Below the pieces are notes generated by a model that saw nothing but the letters and a program-made list of their open reading frames with translations, was not told the DNA's origin and did no database searches. The translations under genes and the position numbers were made by a program. DNA of 64,000 bases from Liolophura sinensis (Eukaryota > Mollusca > Polyplacophora > Chitonida > Chitonidae), in assembly GCF_032854445.1 (NCBI RefSeq), contig NC_088301.1, forward strand, positions 50,701,187 through 50,765,186, read 5' to 3'. Shown in pieces: positions 11,117 through 24,800 of this stretch. Position 1 is the first letter of the stretch; every line of letters starts with the position of its first letter.

Positions 11117-11975
11117 CAGTCCTGTACATCACATGGACACATGTGACAGTGTTACCAAGTGTGGTGTGTAGCATGTAATCTCAGTGGCTGACAGGTGTAA
11201 ATAACTTGCAGAGCTCTCTGGTGGTAAGTAGTGCACTGTCAAACAGGATACATGACTAGGTAGTGCTTGCTGTGAGGCCTTTCGATGGATGAAAGAAAGG
11301 AATTCAGAAATCTCCCTGATGCCAGCTACTGTAGGTGCGGTCTGGCTGTATTTTATTCTGGCCAAGTCAGGGAATAGCTCAACGAACTGTGCAATGTTTC
11401 TTAATTCATTGACATCGAGCCTCAGAAGTTTTTTGTAATCTCAGAGCTTTTGAGACACCAAGTGGCAAATTGATGTACTATGATCTTGGATTTACTCTTC
11501 GCTCTGCACATCATTTTGTGAGAAATTGTTTTATTTTTATTGTGCAGTGTAATGTATACATATTATATATACACATATATTTATGTAACCTTGTCCATTG
11601 TGCCAAATGTTTTTCTGTATGTTTTGAGGTTACCCTGTAAGATTCTGTTTTACTGCAAACTCGTTTATAATACTAATGGCATTATGCTATATGACATTAT
11701 CATGGAAAGTAGGTTTTAAAGTAGGTCTAAACCTGGAAATATATTTCATTTTAATGTTTTGATATTTTTTTTTCTGACAGACGCAAACTAAGGAATAGCA
11801 ATTCATATATTTTAATCATCGTTTTGTATATCTGCACTCTTTCTTATCATGAAATCAGTGAATATGTATCATTCCTACAATGTTGTATTACAGTTTTAAT
11901 TAGATATATTTTGTCACATACTATTATCCATTATTATTAGATATTATTGAAATAAATGTTCTCATGATAAGTTAA
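11117..11975 (+). other. DENND6: DENND6 3' UTR with polyadenylation signal
   Basis: Untranslated sequence after the stop. A canonical AATAAA is at 11951-11956 in a T-rich and A-rich setting, so cleavage about 15-25 bases later is expected. Another AATAAA at 13867-13872 could serve a longer transcript. The end point is inferred, not seen. Confidence 0.5.
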
Positions 11976-14900
11976 ATGTATTATCAGTTGTATTGAAGAT
12001 TGATTGTTGGTTTTAGCTGTATTAAGACTTTGCCCTTGACTACTTAATCACATTTTAACCTATAATTTATTCAGAGATGGAAAAATATTATAAGAGGGAA
12101 AAAGTAGCATAATTTTTCCAAATTAAAGAGTTACGTAGTCAGACAAAATGCGTTTCCCAGTTGAAATATATTTTCTCGAAGTTCATTTAAGTCATTTTTA
12201 AGGTGCTGAAGTAAAATTGTTCTATGGTGATCTTCTCTTTATTTAGCTGTTAACATATTTGATAACACAAATATCCAAAAAGTCCATTTTGTCACTAACA
12301 CTTTCAAACAAATCTGTTGGCAAAACATCCTCATTGGTAAGAGTTTCCATTTTATCAAGAATTGTTTTCTTTTCTGTTACATGTTTTAACTTAGTTGGTT
12401 TTAATGCCTAAATGATTTAGTGTACAACAGCTAATTTTTGTTTTCATGGATATCATTGGAAAGTACAAGTTATGTGGCGAAAACAATGTAGTGAGTGTGC
12501 TATCTAATTTTATGCACATATGCCACTGTTCCTTTACCCATTTTGTGAAATTTAAATCCATATAAGTAAAATTAAAATTTTACTCTACAATGTTTTCTAT
12601 GTCTCAGTTTTCTTTTTACACTCTCCCTCTTTTAAGCTTATTTGAATCATATTTAATAATTGTCTTCTTTCATGGAAGTTCTTTTGAAAACCATCTTAAA
12701 GTCTTACTCCATTTTGAAAATATTTCTTTTGAAACACTGCAGTTTTGATCAGCAAATGTACTACAGCCTTTATCAAGGATTTCTTTTGCAAGTGTACATG
12801 ACATATTCTGTAGTGTCTGAGGAATTTATATTTATATGTACATATATTTTTACCTCACAGAGTGAAAGCATCATTCAAATTTTGAATTCAGACTAGGGAA
12901 TATGATTTTTGGGGTTTATGGTTTTGTTATGTAGTGAACCTTTCCATTTGACTGGAGGACTTGTGGTTTCTTTGTTCTGAAATTTGACTACATGAATTAA
13001 GCGAGTGAATCAGGGCCTGGATTTCAGACATGTTATTGTGCTGCCAAGTTACAATTGCCTGGTGCTCAGTATGATTGTTAATTTGTGATGAAATCAGCCA
13101 ATATGATTATTGTTGAAATTTACCTACATTATATTCTTCATTGTCAAAATGGTATTTGATACTCTGATTTTCTTGTTGGACTCCAAGTCTGAACTCTTTA
13201 AGATGTAAAATACTCTCAGGTTTTAGGGATGATTTTTTTGGAATGAGTTTCAGTTAAGTTTGCATGAAGTGTGCTAGTTAGGAATTCAATTGCATCCTGT
13301 AAACCAAGAACCCCAGTTGATTTTTTGTTATTTTTTTCTTGGCATCTAATTAACACCAATACCTGGTGCATGTTTTTGGAAAATATGTTGATCAGATTTG
13401 CAGACTTTGCACCTGTGAAGATATATTATGCCTTGTGTCACATGTATTCTTTTGCAACAGTTGTCCTGATACTTACGTAAATTGGTGAAAAAGTGAGTGT
13501 TTGAATTATTTAGATGTCAGTACTTACATGAATCAGATGGTCCTGATGATGTTGTAACATTTTATTTTAGAACTGACAGTCTGCAATCTTCTTGTTTTAA
13601 ACGTGTCTGTGGTAGAGACGTGAACAGCACACACAAGCTGTTGGCTGTTAAACTGATATTACCTGTTCTATTTATTGTGTTGAGTTCGAAGTGTACCACC
13701 CAAGTTTCATAATACAGGTACTTTACAATATTTTCAGCTTGTTATTAAATCCACTAGCCATTGTTTTCTTGCTATTTTATGAGCCCAAGCTGTTGGAATA
13801 TGTCAAAATGTGTTTTGCAATCTAGTCTGGTGGACATCTTAAAGCTTACCTGTATTTTTGAAATGTAATAAAGCTAACCAGAAAATGAAATACACTGAAG
13901 TTTTTTTGTGTTGATGTTAAACTGATGGTATAATATCGTTGATATGAGAAATTGCGTGCTTTTGCATCATCTGTTTAGTAAAGACTACTCAGGTGAGATA
14001 AGTTGTAAAAGTCATTTGCTAATCTCACTTATTCACTCGTACAGTCGCTGTCATTTTGGAGATTCACACGCTCATGTTTTCACAGTATGTTGTCAATGGC
14101 AGTTGTTTGCGCATTCTAAAGTTTTTAGAAGGAAATTTGTCTTCAAAAATTTATGGCCGATTGAACTTCAGTTTTAACATGTTCTCTGTAGCACGGCCTT
14201 TGCGTAACTGACACACGTATATTGCTGTCCTTACTTGAATATTACGAATAAGACACCAGACCAGATACACCACACCGTATCTTTCAAGGTCTTAGAGGGA
14301 TAGAGAATCAATGCTGAATGGCTCACAGTGCAGCTTTGGTCATACTTGAATAACTATGCTGCACCTAAAACTCGCCTTAAGCTAGGCATAGCCTAGAGTA
14401 GCCCATCTCTCACACCAGTGAATCTGATTCTGTATCCCTTTTAGGTGGACAATATGCCAGCTTGAACTGCAGTCATTCGATTACAAGGCAGACCTATAAT
14501 TTCTTCACCCTAAGAAAGCATTTCTTGACAAGGGTTGTATTATTTCACTACAAGGACAGTAGACCTTCATATTTCCAATTTTTTCATGACATCGCTACGT
14601 CGAATTCAGTGTGTCGCATTTCATGCGTGATGACACCACACTCAACCTGTGCTAACATTTCAATGCAATAAGTTCAGACTACAGGCTCTGATTGTTTTTT
14701 TCTGCAGGATTGTTGTTAACCTTCAAAAATCAAGAAAAGTCTGATCATTTCTTTTGACTCCCAGATGACTAACAAAAGTCTAGTCCAAATAGCCAATAGC
14801 TGGTTCGAACTGTTCATCAGTACGCATGCGCAAAATAGGCCATATGCCAGAAAAACAAAAGCATGTTCATGCCTATCCCACAACTTTGAAAATTTTGGCA

Positions 14901-15650
14901 AGAAATAAGGAATCATCTCTAATTTTCCATGCGTAAGTTTTTGATTTACACAACTGGTTGTGCCAACACACAAAGTTCCATTTATTGAATTGCATGAAAC
15001 GACCAAGGCTGCAATGCTGTAATATAGCCACATCAGTTTGTGTGTCCTGCAGCAATGAAATGCCGATTATGCACACTCAAGATGGCTATCACGCTTATTC
15101 ACTATCAAAGAAACAGCAGATCATAGATTGGCCTAATTTCCACCAATACACCAGAAGAAAAACACCCTCTATTTGGGAAAATATTTTCAAAATATCAGCT
15201 TTATTCACAATTCAACAATTATACAATGTATTTAACCAACACCACCAAGAAATATCTCATTTATGGGGTCAAGCTCCACAAGGGGAAGTAACTCACATAT
15301 CCTCCACACAATGCGCTATGTCTATCATTCCTTAGGCAAGCTAAAGCACACACTCTGGTATTCATTGGAAAAGTTACATCACTAATTCTCCAGCCATCAA
15401 TCTTGGTTATAGTTTTCCATTATCAGTATCCCTGAATGTAACTAAAAAATAATATTTACCTTATTTTGCATGAGAAATGGCAAAACTGAGAACATAAATG
15501 GTGCAGAACTATGGAATGCAAATTTCTATGTATGAATACCTGTACACATAACCTCCATCTGTTACTACAGTACATAAACAGCCAAGTTCAGAGTTGTGAA
15601 ATGCACCAAAGTGCCCTTATTAATGTAACACCTGGTAAAATTATGTTTCT
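11976..15650. other. Intergenic region between convergent genes, no gene recognised
   Basis: Lies tail to tail between DENND6 and IMMP2L. Short open frames (for example 14958-15335 on + and 14716-15033 on -) overlap on opposite strands, lack domains and do not look coding. No clear repeat was identified. Confidence 0.6.
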
Positions 15651-15732
15651 ATAATGTTTATTGTGTAGTATCAAATTGACTATATTGAAACAATATTATA
15701 CAATCTTCTCAAGTGATCTCTTCTGAATGTTG
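15640..15732 (-). other. IMMP2L: IMMP2L 3' UTR with polyadenylation signal
   Basis: On the - strand an AATAAA (plus-strand TTTATT at 15657-15662) lies about 70 bases past the stop. This gives a short 3' UTR; the cleavage point is inferred. Confidence 0.45.
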
Positions 15733-15831
15733 TTATAATAACGACCTTGGTTTCTGACCCTTTAACCTTTGCCACCTTCTTGGAGGCCAGACAATGTGAG
15801 AAGCTTTGGCAGTTATCAGTGCTACTGGTAC
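15733..15831 (-). CDS. IMMP2L: IMMP2L terminal coding exon
   Basis: 99 nt including the TAA at 15735-15733 (- strand), acceptor TTTAATTTCAG. Reads [20 protein letters not shown] and then [12 protein letters not shown], matching [22 protein letters not shown] of vertebrates. It is shorter at the C-terminus than the human protein. Confidence 0.95.
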   Translation of the reverse strand, partial: VPVALITAKASHIVWPPRRWQRLKGQKPRSLL

Positions 15832-18800
15832 CTGAAATTAAAATGTTGAAAGCATCAAAGAACGCAATAGCCTTATGGTTATAATTAGATGGAAGTAAGA
15901 CTCAAATCTTGAGTTTTGACCAGTCTGCATAAAGCTCCAGTAATTTTGCTCACTTCTTTGGAACTTTTCAATTACTTATTTACTTCCTGCAGAATTTCAC
16001 TCAGACATTTTTAGGATATTTATATGCATCCAGCTGTATTTTAATGCACCATAATTTAAAGAATTAAGTACTGGGAAGCAAGATGTCAAATGACATAAAA
16101 AAAGTACTTAAAGACATAAAGATCTAAAATGTCACTGACGGGCCCAAATAGATTGCTGTCCAAGCTGTGTCTATGGTGGTCACCTTCCACCCAGCAATGA
16201 CCCTCAGGGATGGACACTACACTCTCATCATGGGACAGCGGTCTGAAATCACAGGTAAATGAACAGCTGAAAACCATAGTTAAAAACAGGATTCAAAACA
16301 TTTCTCTGAATGAACACTGTATCTAAGATAGCAGATTCTTACATGTACTTGTAAATAAGATACACAAGGCAACCCAACCCCACATGAGAATTATACGGCC
16401 AAACCAAATGGAATGTAAATACAAATTATAGACAGGCTATACTGATTTTTTATGTGTGGTCAAATTATCATTTCATAATGTTTAATTCTAGATCTGCGCT
16501 CCCTTTGGAAAAGTGGTCTCCCCTGTGAGAGTGATCTCCCCTTCAGGGGGTGAGTTGACTGAGTTCTGAAAACCTCTATGCACCATCACTTGTGATCATC
16601 ACATGGCAGGGTTCATCCCTATGGTGATACTAGCATATAGAAGCCAGCATGGCCTCATTGAGGCCTTCCCAAAATTTTCTCTTAGGAAGGCAAGACGTGG
16701 TTTGGGTGAAGGTTCAGCCCTCCAGGCCCTAACCACATCATGTGCATGCCTGTGTGTTGAGGCCATTGCGGCGGAGGTGTTGAAGACGCTTGAGTCCCGT
16801 CAGCTCCTGCTGCCCCCACCCCAGGCCTCCTCTGTCGTGGCTGAGTCTACACCACTGAGTGCAGGGTGAGATATCTTCGAGTTGTAATTCTCTGTCCACT
16901 CCTTAAGATATTTGTGCAACTGGTTTCCTTTCCTCCTCATTACCTTTAGGATTCAATGTTAGAGATTCAGTAAGAGCCAGGATACACTCCAATGAGTACA
17001 TCAACTTTAGTCATCTCCTCAGTCCATCGGACGACGAACCTTCTGTTAAAGTATCATCTGATGGGACACAAATAAACCTTTCAACACCTAGACGTAAAGA
17101 GGTTATTCACATAGGTCAGTTGTCCCAGGCATTTGATATCTTTATGTCTGTGTACGCAACAAAGTTTTTAGATCAAGTGCCCAGTCTCATAAAGTATGGC
17201 AACACTTCTAAGCCAACGCTTTGGCTCTCCTGCTGCAAAGTATTATGACGAAAACTCGTGCAAATTTTGACCTGGGACAAAATTTATGATGACAATGGAA
17301 ATTGTGCTCTTTAAAAGCCTCACCTGCACCTTCCGCAAACTCAGCCCAAAAGGGCAATTTTCAACCCTCTTCAGGTAAAGGAACCTTTAGAAAGTTCCCA
17401 CTTGGATACTGTTGGAAATACTGTAGAGCAGGAAAGTGTGACACACCAAATTGCCAGCATAAACACACTTGTTACAAGTGCCAAGGAAAACACAATCCAA
17501 CAACTTGTAAATCCAGCTCACCTGTCCCATCCACTTCCAACTCCTGTTAACATTGAGGTGCTGTCCTTTTATTTGGTAAGCTACCCTGATCAGTTGAAAC
17601 TGACCGCTTTTCGTTCACGTTCAGATTAAGTGTTCAAGGCATTCCCTCACTCCACCCTGCTGGAAATCATACCTCAACTAGATTACATTCAGACCATGTC
17701 GAAAACAAAATTACAGCAGAATTAAGTATAGGCAGGATTGCAGGCCCTTTTTCTGAAAAACCTATTTCTAACCTAATTTGTTCTCCACTTAGAGTGGTTC
17801 CAAAGAAGGAAGCTGGTAAATTTCGTCTAATTCACGACTTATCTTTTCCTGAAGATCAATCTGTCAATACAAACATACCAAAAGAATTCTCCAAAGTGCA
17901 GTATGATTCCACAGAGTAAGTTATTTCTCCAGTCCAACAACAAGACAGACATTGCCTCATTTCCACAGCAGATATTGAAGATGCTTTCTGTTTAATTCCA
18001 ATCCATCCAGAAGACTATCGCTTTTTCGATTTTGTGTGGCAAGATGAATATTACTATGATAAATGTCTACCCATGGGGGCATCATCGTCCAGCAAAATAT
18101 TTGAAAGTCTTAGTTGTTCCCTTCAATGGTTCATGCAACATCACTTCAATGTGAATGCTATGCCGCACCTGTTGGATAATGTTGATTTTCTAACCCCAGC
18201 GAATTCAAGGAAGTGCACAATCGACACCCTCAACTAAATTATGCGAACACATAGGTATTTCCATAAAACATTCTAAAACTGTAATCTCTAAAACTGTAGT
18301 TCAAGTTATGGAACTGAGATTGATTCTGACAAGATGGAGGCCCGCTTACTGCAGGAGAAGCTAGAAAAGGCACTAAATCTTCTTCTTAAGTTTAAGCATC
18401 AAAAAGGTGTGACCCTAGTAGAGCTTCAATCACTGCCTGACTACCTAAATTTCTGCTGCTCAGTCATCATTCCAGGACGATCATTCTTGCGTATTCTGCA
18501 GAATCCCGCCATTGCTGTTTCTAAGCCTCATCATCACATTCGAATAAGCAATAATGCCAAAGCAGATATTATTGATGTTTGGTTGTCATTTCTTAACAAC
18601 TTCAATGGTAAGGCATGTTTCCTTTTTTCTAAGTGGGCATCATCTGACTCAATAAAGCTTTGTACAGATGCAGCTGGGAGCATGGGATTTGCTGCTCTTT
18701 TTGGAAATCAATGGTTCGTAGGCCCATGGAAACAAGACATGGCTACTCAGATCATAGCGGCAAAAGAGCTATTCCCAATTGTTCTAACTTTAGAGATCTG

Positions 18801-21800
18801 GGGTTTAAAGCTAAAAAATCACAGAGTTCTTTTCATGACACATAATGCGGTTGTTGTGGAGATAATAAACACAGTGTCACAAAATTCATGCAATGTGAAA
18901 GACAAAGTTCTGCACAGAAAAGACTTCATCTTTCATTCAACTGCAAGTGGCTTCTCATCCATAACAGTTTTAATTCACCATTTCAAGTTCAGTTACTCTC
19001 ACCGGGCAAGCATAGATCTGTGTCTCTCAGAAAACCCTGATCTTTGCCCTGTACGAGCCCTGAAAAATTATTTATCAACTTGTAGGCCCTCTTCCAGCTG
19101 GGCTCTGGTGCTCCTGTTACCTACAAACATTTCTGCAGCACATTACATTCAGCGCTTAATTTTAATGGCCTTGACACAAAACAGTACAAAGGGCACAGTT
19201 CCACATTGGAGCCGCAACAACGGCTGCCTCTATGGGCATTCCACAAACTGTGATTGGTAAACTGGGTGGTTGGAAATCTGATGCATTGAAGCAATATATA
19301 CGCATCAATGTTTTCTCTCAAATTAAGACCAACTAGTCAGAACAGTTTTGCAGCAAAATGCCTGGGGCCATTGACTTGCATTCTTAAGGCCAGTAATTTG
19401 ACCGCTCAAACAGCATACGTTTTTGTTCTGGTAAGACATTGCTTATGGTTCACTTAGTTACACTATGCATTTCGATAGGGCCAGGATTTGACTGCCTACT
19501 GTTGTGCATTATTATCCATTACTGTAGTAAATATATTGGGTTATCTGGACAGGAAGTGTCAGAAAATTCTTACATGGGAAGCCAGTCTTGATAGTTAAAC
19601 TTGTTATACATCCATATTTCATTATCGAAAGGATGTTGTTGGTGTTTAGGGAATGTCATTTGGGCATTCAGTCTGAAATTTCAACCAGGCCAGTACTTGA
19701 CTGCTCCCTGAGCTTTAATATCATACATGTGGTATTTTTAGTAAGTGAACTTACATGGTGCAATTGTTCGGGGAGGTTAGTACTTCCCTGCTCTCAGATA
19801 TTGTATAATTTGTAACATATGTTTTTTTTAGAGAATTAAATTATTGGGAATTTCCTGGGGGGGCCAGTACTTGACTGCTCTCAGGGATTCAACATACATG
19901 TATCATTTTTGGTAAGAGTGAACTTGCATAGTGGAAGTGCTGGGTGGCCAGCTACTTGCCTGCTCTCAGATATTTATAATAAACGTATTAGAGAGAATCG
20001 CATTATTGGGAATTTCCTGCTCTCAGAGATTCATAATCAATATTTTGCAGTTCTTCCCCTATATATACGGTAAGCAGGTGACAATTTTTTTTAGGACAAC
20101 CTTTTGAGGTCAGTTTCTACATTTAAATGAATCTCTTGTAGATAATGCTAAATTCTGGGTTATCCTTTGTATAAAATAATCTACAGCCAAATGTCATTTG
20201 TACTCCAAGTTTCATCTTTGCTCCCTGAATTCTATGTCATGTTTTATGATATGTTGTATTGTTCGTTACTGAGCGGACTTTTTCGATAGGAGGCCAGAAC
20301 TTGACTGCTCCTATGATGGTTACAAGCATGTATTGTGCTTTCAGTGTTAACCTGAATCAAACAAAGGTGTTTGACTTCTATATAATTACGTTCCAGTAAG
20401 CTTAATTTATCAGAGACTTTAGGTGGGGTGATAACAGTTCCTGTTATCTTTGGCCTCTTTTTTAGCCCCCACCTTTTGCAGATTCTAACTTCATTTCATT
20501 TCCAAGTTTTAAAATACTAAATCCATTTCTATTTTTCCGTAACTAATTTCTTAATAAATTTGTCATTTTAAAACAATGACCTAATTACACAATCAAATTT
20601 TTGTGCATTTGTTTTAGTTATTGCTCAATCTGCCAGTCTCTGATCAATTTCGTCTGCACATAAATACAAATTACAGACAGGCTATAATGATCTTTGTGTG
20701 TGGACAAATTATCGTCTCATAATGTTTAATTCTAGATCAACGCTCCCTTTGGAAAACTAGTCTCCCCTGGGAGAGTGATCTCCCCTTCTGGGAGTGAGTT
20801 GACTGAGTTCTGATAACCTCTATGCACCATCACTTGTGATCATCACATGACAGGGATCATCCCTATGGTGATACTAGCATATAGAAGACAGCGTGGCCTC
20901 ATTGCGGCCTTTCCAAAATTTTGTTTCAGGGAGGCAAGATGTGGTTTGGGTGAAAGAAATTTCCCACTCTCCTCTCCCTTGGGGGCGTGATGGTTTAAAT
21001 TTCTGTCTTCAGTTTGCCTCTTTTTTAGCCCCCACCTTTTGCGGATTCTAACTTCATTTCATTTCCAAGTTTTAAAATACTAAATTCATTTCTATTTTTA
21101 TTTTTCTGTAACTTAATTCTTAATAAATTTGTCATTTTAAAAAAATGACCTCACACAATCAAATTTTTATGGCATTTGTTTTAGTTATTGTTCGATCCGC
21201 AAGTCACTGATCAAATTCATCTGCACATAAATACATGTACATGTATGTCTGCATTAGCCAATACTTGTTGTATATCCTGTGTACCCACACATTTAAGCCT
21301 TGATGCATGTAAACATATATTTATGCATTCTTGCATAAGCCTTGCCTGTGTGTTTGTACATAAGCTTGGTTAAATACATATTAGAGTATCGTTCAAGAAC
21401 TAATCAATAGCTCAATCACCTATTTGACATTTTTGCCAAAAATGGCCAAGATAACCTATTTGTAAACCATGCAAAGCCTATCAGCTCAGTCAAATATGTT
21501 CCTCTGCATTTGAAGAGTCAAACACAATTCTGAGAATTAACCTTACTGCACAAATTTGTTCATCAATGCAGTCAATTTGACATGTAAATATATACACAAA
21601 ATATAAACAAAACCAACTAGAAGTAGCATAAAGTACAATGTACATTGCTTATTCAAAACTGCCCACAGCCAGGGACAGGCAGATGAAATAATCCCAAGGA
21701 GACTTTCATGCTAAGGCAAGCAAACACAAATCAAATCTGAAACCAACCCAAACAGTTTGAGCCAGGAATAAAGGTGTCATATAGAAACCACATACATGTA

Positions 21801-24800
21801 TACAGAGAAAAGCGCCCACACGCCAAATTAAATAACAATCCCTAAAACATGTGCATGTCTGTGTACATGTATCTTTTGGAAATCAAACACCAGATAGACA
21901 AAACTTACTGATGAGCAGTCAACCAAAATACCATCATAAGCATATACTGTCAATCCGAGAAACCTACAAACCAATGCGAGACCAATCCAAAAAGTTTGAG
22001 CCAAAATATCATGCAGAAACCAAATTCTGGAAAGATGGATGGACAAGAACAAAACAGTACAGCCCACATAATACACTGTAAGTGTACTGAGGGTATAAAA
22101 CATTTGCTCCTTATAAATAAACCTATCTATTGTGCCCATAATACCAAGCTTTGAACTTACATGTAGCTCATAAATTCTGAAATGCCATATCATAAGGTTT
22201 GCAACCTTCAATAATCATAAACAAAATTTCTTTTAACCTCAACAGTCAGGGGTTACATGACAAAATGTCTTTAAGTATAGAGCATCTGGATGTAGAGTCT
22301 TTAGTGTCTGTGTACGCTTCTCTCAATGTCTTACACTGAACTGGTTAGAATTACTGTACTACTTGTACATGTAGTCAAAAAATGTCTGATCTCATCTACA
22401 TGTAATAGTCAGATGAGATCTTACCAATCTAACAATCTACATTATGCTCTAATCCCTACACTAAATGTAGTCAAAAAGATGTCTGATTCCAAAACCCTTA
22501 TCAATCTAGAACCATCCTACTGATGTTCCCTGATAAACCCTGGCTATAATGAGTGTTTATTAACAAATATATCAAAAGATTTGATGGGTAGTTCAAGTGC
22601 TAGATAACATAGACTGGGGCACCATTACTGTAAAATCAATATTTTACAATAAAACATATTCATAAAAAGAGCCTGCAGCCCGACAGCATCCATTTGTTAC
22701 AGCCAGACTATGCCTTAACTTTAAAATCTATCTACATGTGTGTGTAATATTTTAAATGGTCTAGAAAAAAACAAAAACAAAAAAAAACAAGTGCACCAAT
22801 CCTGCCTAACTATTATCCCTTGCAAAACTTATGATATTGGACATTCTGAGCAATCTCTGAAAATTGAAAAATACAAAAACACATAATAGCTTTACTTAAG
22901 TCAAAAATAAAGTGATAAGATGATAATATATTTCTATATCAAACATAAATGCAACAGCATCTAACAATTTTCCACTGATTTAATACATGTGTTTTTTCAA
23001 TATTTTTAAACATTCTGAGAACTATGGGGTGTAGAGAAATAATTTGCACAGTTTTATAAACCTTATAAATCAATAATGAAACACACAAATAATTTTTAGC
23101 ATCATTTTCATGATTATTGTAAGCATTTCTTCAACTGAAAAAAGCACTTCAGATTTGGAAAGGTTGAAGACCTTTCATTATTGCATAATGAGCCTGTAAC
23201 AACAGTCAATACCATTACCTGGTAAATCACAATATTGCAACTTGCAATAGCAATACATATAGTTGTTTTATTGTACCTCATGGTGTCAGCATGTTAATTT
23301 CTGCTTTGAGTGAAGCCGATGATACTCTTAATAGAATACATGGGAGGACACAGCCAGCTGTGACCAAAAATAAAATGTGATGTGTACCACTTCTTAGTGG
23401 AGGAGATGCAGATAACAAACTTACATTACATTACAGGTATAATCATATATATATTTAGCATATCTTAAAATCTTGGGGTGAGTGATCAATGTGACTGCAC
23501 ACAGCTTAATTTAAACTAGCAGAATAAATTCAATGTTAGTATGCATAGTTTTACTCAAAATGCTCATTAATTTTTTCCATATAATATTCATATAATCAGC
23601 ATCTGACTGGCAGAGTTTGTAACGGTAATTAATATGCATCAAATCTGCTAAATTTGCAATACCCTCCTCTTTAAATCTTAATTAATCCTGCCAATAGATC
23701 AGAATATAACATCCTAGTTAACAGAATTTTAATTAAATCTGCGGTATTTACAATATTCCTCTCGAAATATCTTGAGTAATGGTACACAAACTTTGAAATT
23801 GATCAGGCCAATAGAATGAAGAAAAAATGGACCTTTAAAATTTGAACTAATTACAAGTCACTCGCTGACAGAGTGAAGAGATGCCATATTACCTCTACCA
23901 AATACATTCCTTATTTATTTATTTATTTGTTTGATTGGTGTTTTATGCTGTACTCAATAATATTTCTCTTATAGGATTATGGTGGGAGGAAAATGGGCAG
24001 AGGACGGGGAAACCCAAGACCATCCACAGGTTTCTGTCAAACCTTCCCTCGTATGGCCGGAGAGGTAGAGAGCATGAGCTGCACTGACTACACTGGGCAT
24101 GGGATAAAAAAAAAACAAAAAAACATACTGTGCAATTTAAAAAACCCTCAGATTTGAGCACATCAAATGAATGAACTATATGGTGCTTTAATATGTACTA
24201 AAGTCTTCAAGTATAATCCTTAAAGCATTAAGACTAAAATAAGTCTCCATGACTAGAGGAATTCATATGTGACATGAATTCGACAACTTTGTCTTTAAAC
24301 TATTTAAAACATAATGTGCTTACACTCATTTACCATAAAAAAAACTAGATGACCTTGAAAAAATTGCCAAGGTCACTAAGAATGAATATGGTACCACTCC
24401 TGAATATTAGGCATATGCATAACATAACTTTCATTAGTTTTGTTCCATGCCTTCAGAATATATCATACAATACAAGCACTACATGCCATTTAACAATGGT
24501 AGCTCTGTATGCCATTTCACTTCAGCAACCTTGTTCACCTTCCAAAAAAAAGTCAATGTTAAAAATATAATCTATAGAGTTCTTCCTTAGGGCTATACGC
24601 ATTTATGACATTAATATAGCAGCCTTTGTTGGGGCCTTGAAAAAATAAAATCGATAGAGGATTTCCCCCTTATATGAGGTATATGTGACATACTGTAAGT
24701 TTCCTTAACTTTGATCAATGTTTACACCACATGCCATTTAACCTTAGCAGACCTGTTCAACTTGATAAGACTATGTCAAGGTCACCAGAAATCAACAGGT

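Larger units (their letters stand above)
16416..21234 (+). mobile_element. Degenerate PAT/Ngaro-type tyrosine-recombinase retrotransposon with split direct repeats
   Basis: Layout: A1 (16423-16711), gag-like region, reverse transcriptase, RNase H, tyrosine recombinase, noncoding repeats, then B1 (20441-20660), A2 (20668-20955) and B2 (21003-21227). A1 matches A2 and B1 matches B2 at roughly 90%. TAAATAC occurs at 16416-16422 (left end), 20661-20667 (B1/A2 junction) and 21228-21234 (right end). Split direct repeats of this order are the hallmark of PAT and Ngaro elements of the DIRS order. No target-site duplication is expected, and I see none beyond the 7-mer. Coding parts carry frameshifts, stops and an internal deletion, so the copy is dead. 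It lies in an IMMP2L intron, antisense to the gene. Confidence 0.88.

Noticed and set aside
14716-15335. Overlapping frames on both strands between the two genes
   Set aside because: Mutually overlapping, no domain, no splice logic.
21828-22211. 127-codon - strand frame with hydrophobic segments
   Set aside because: Overlaps an opposing frame, has no family resemblance, and lies in AT-rich intron, where hydrophobic runs are expected by chance.
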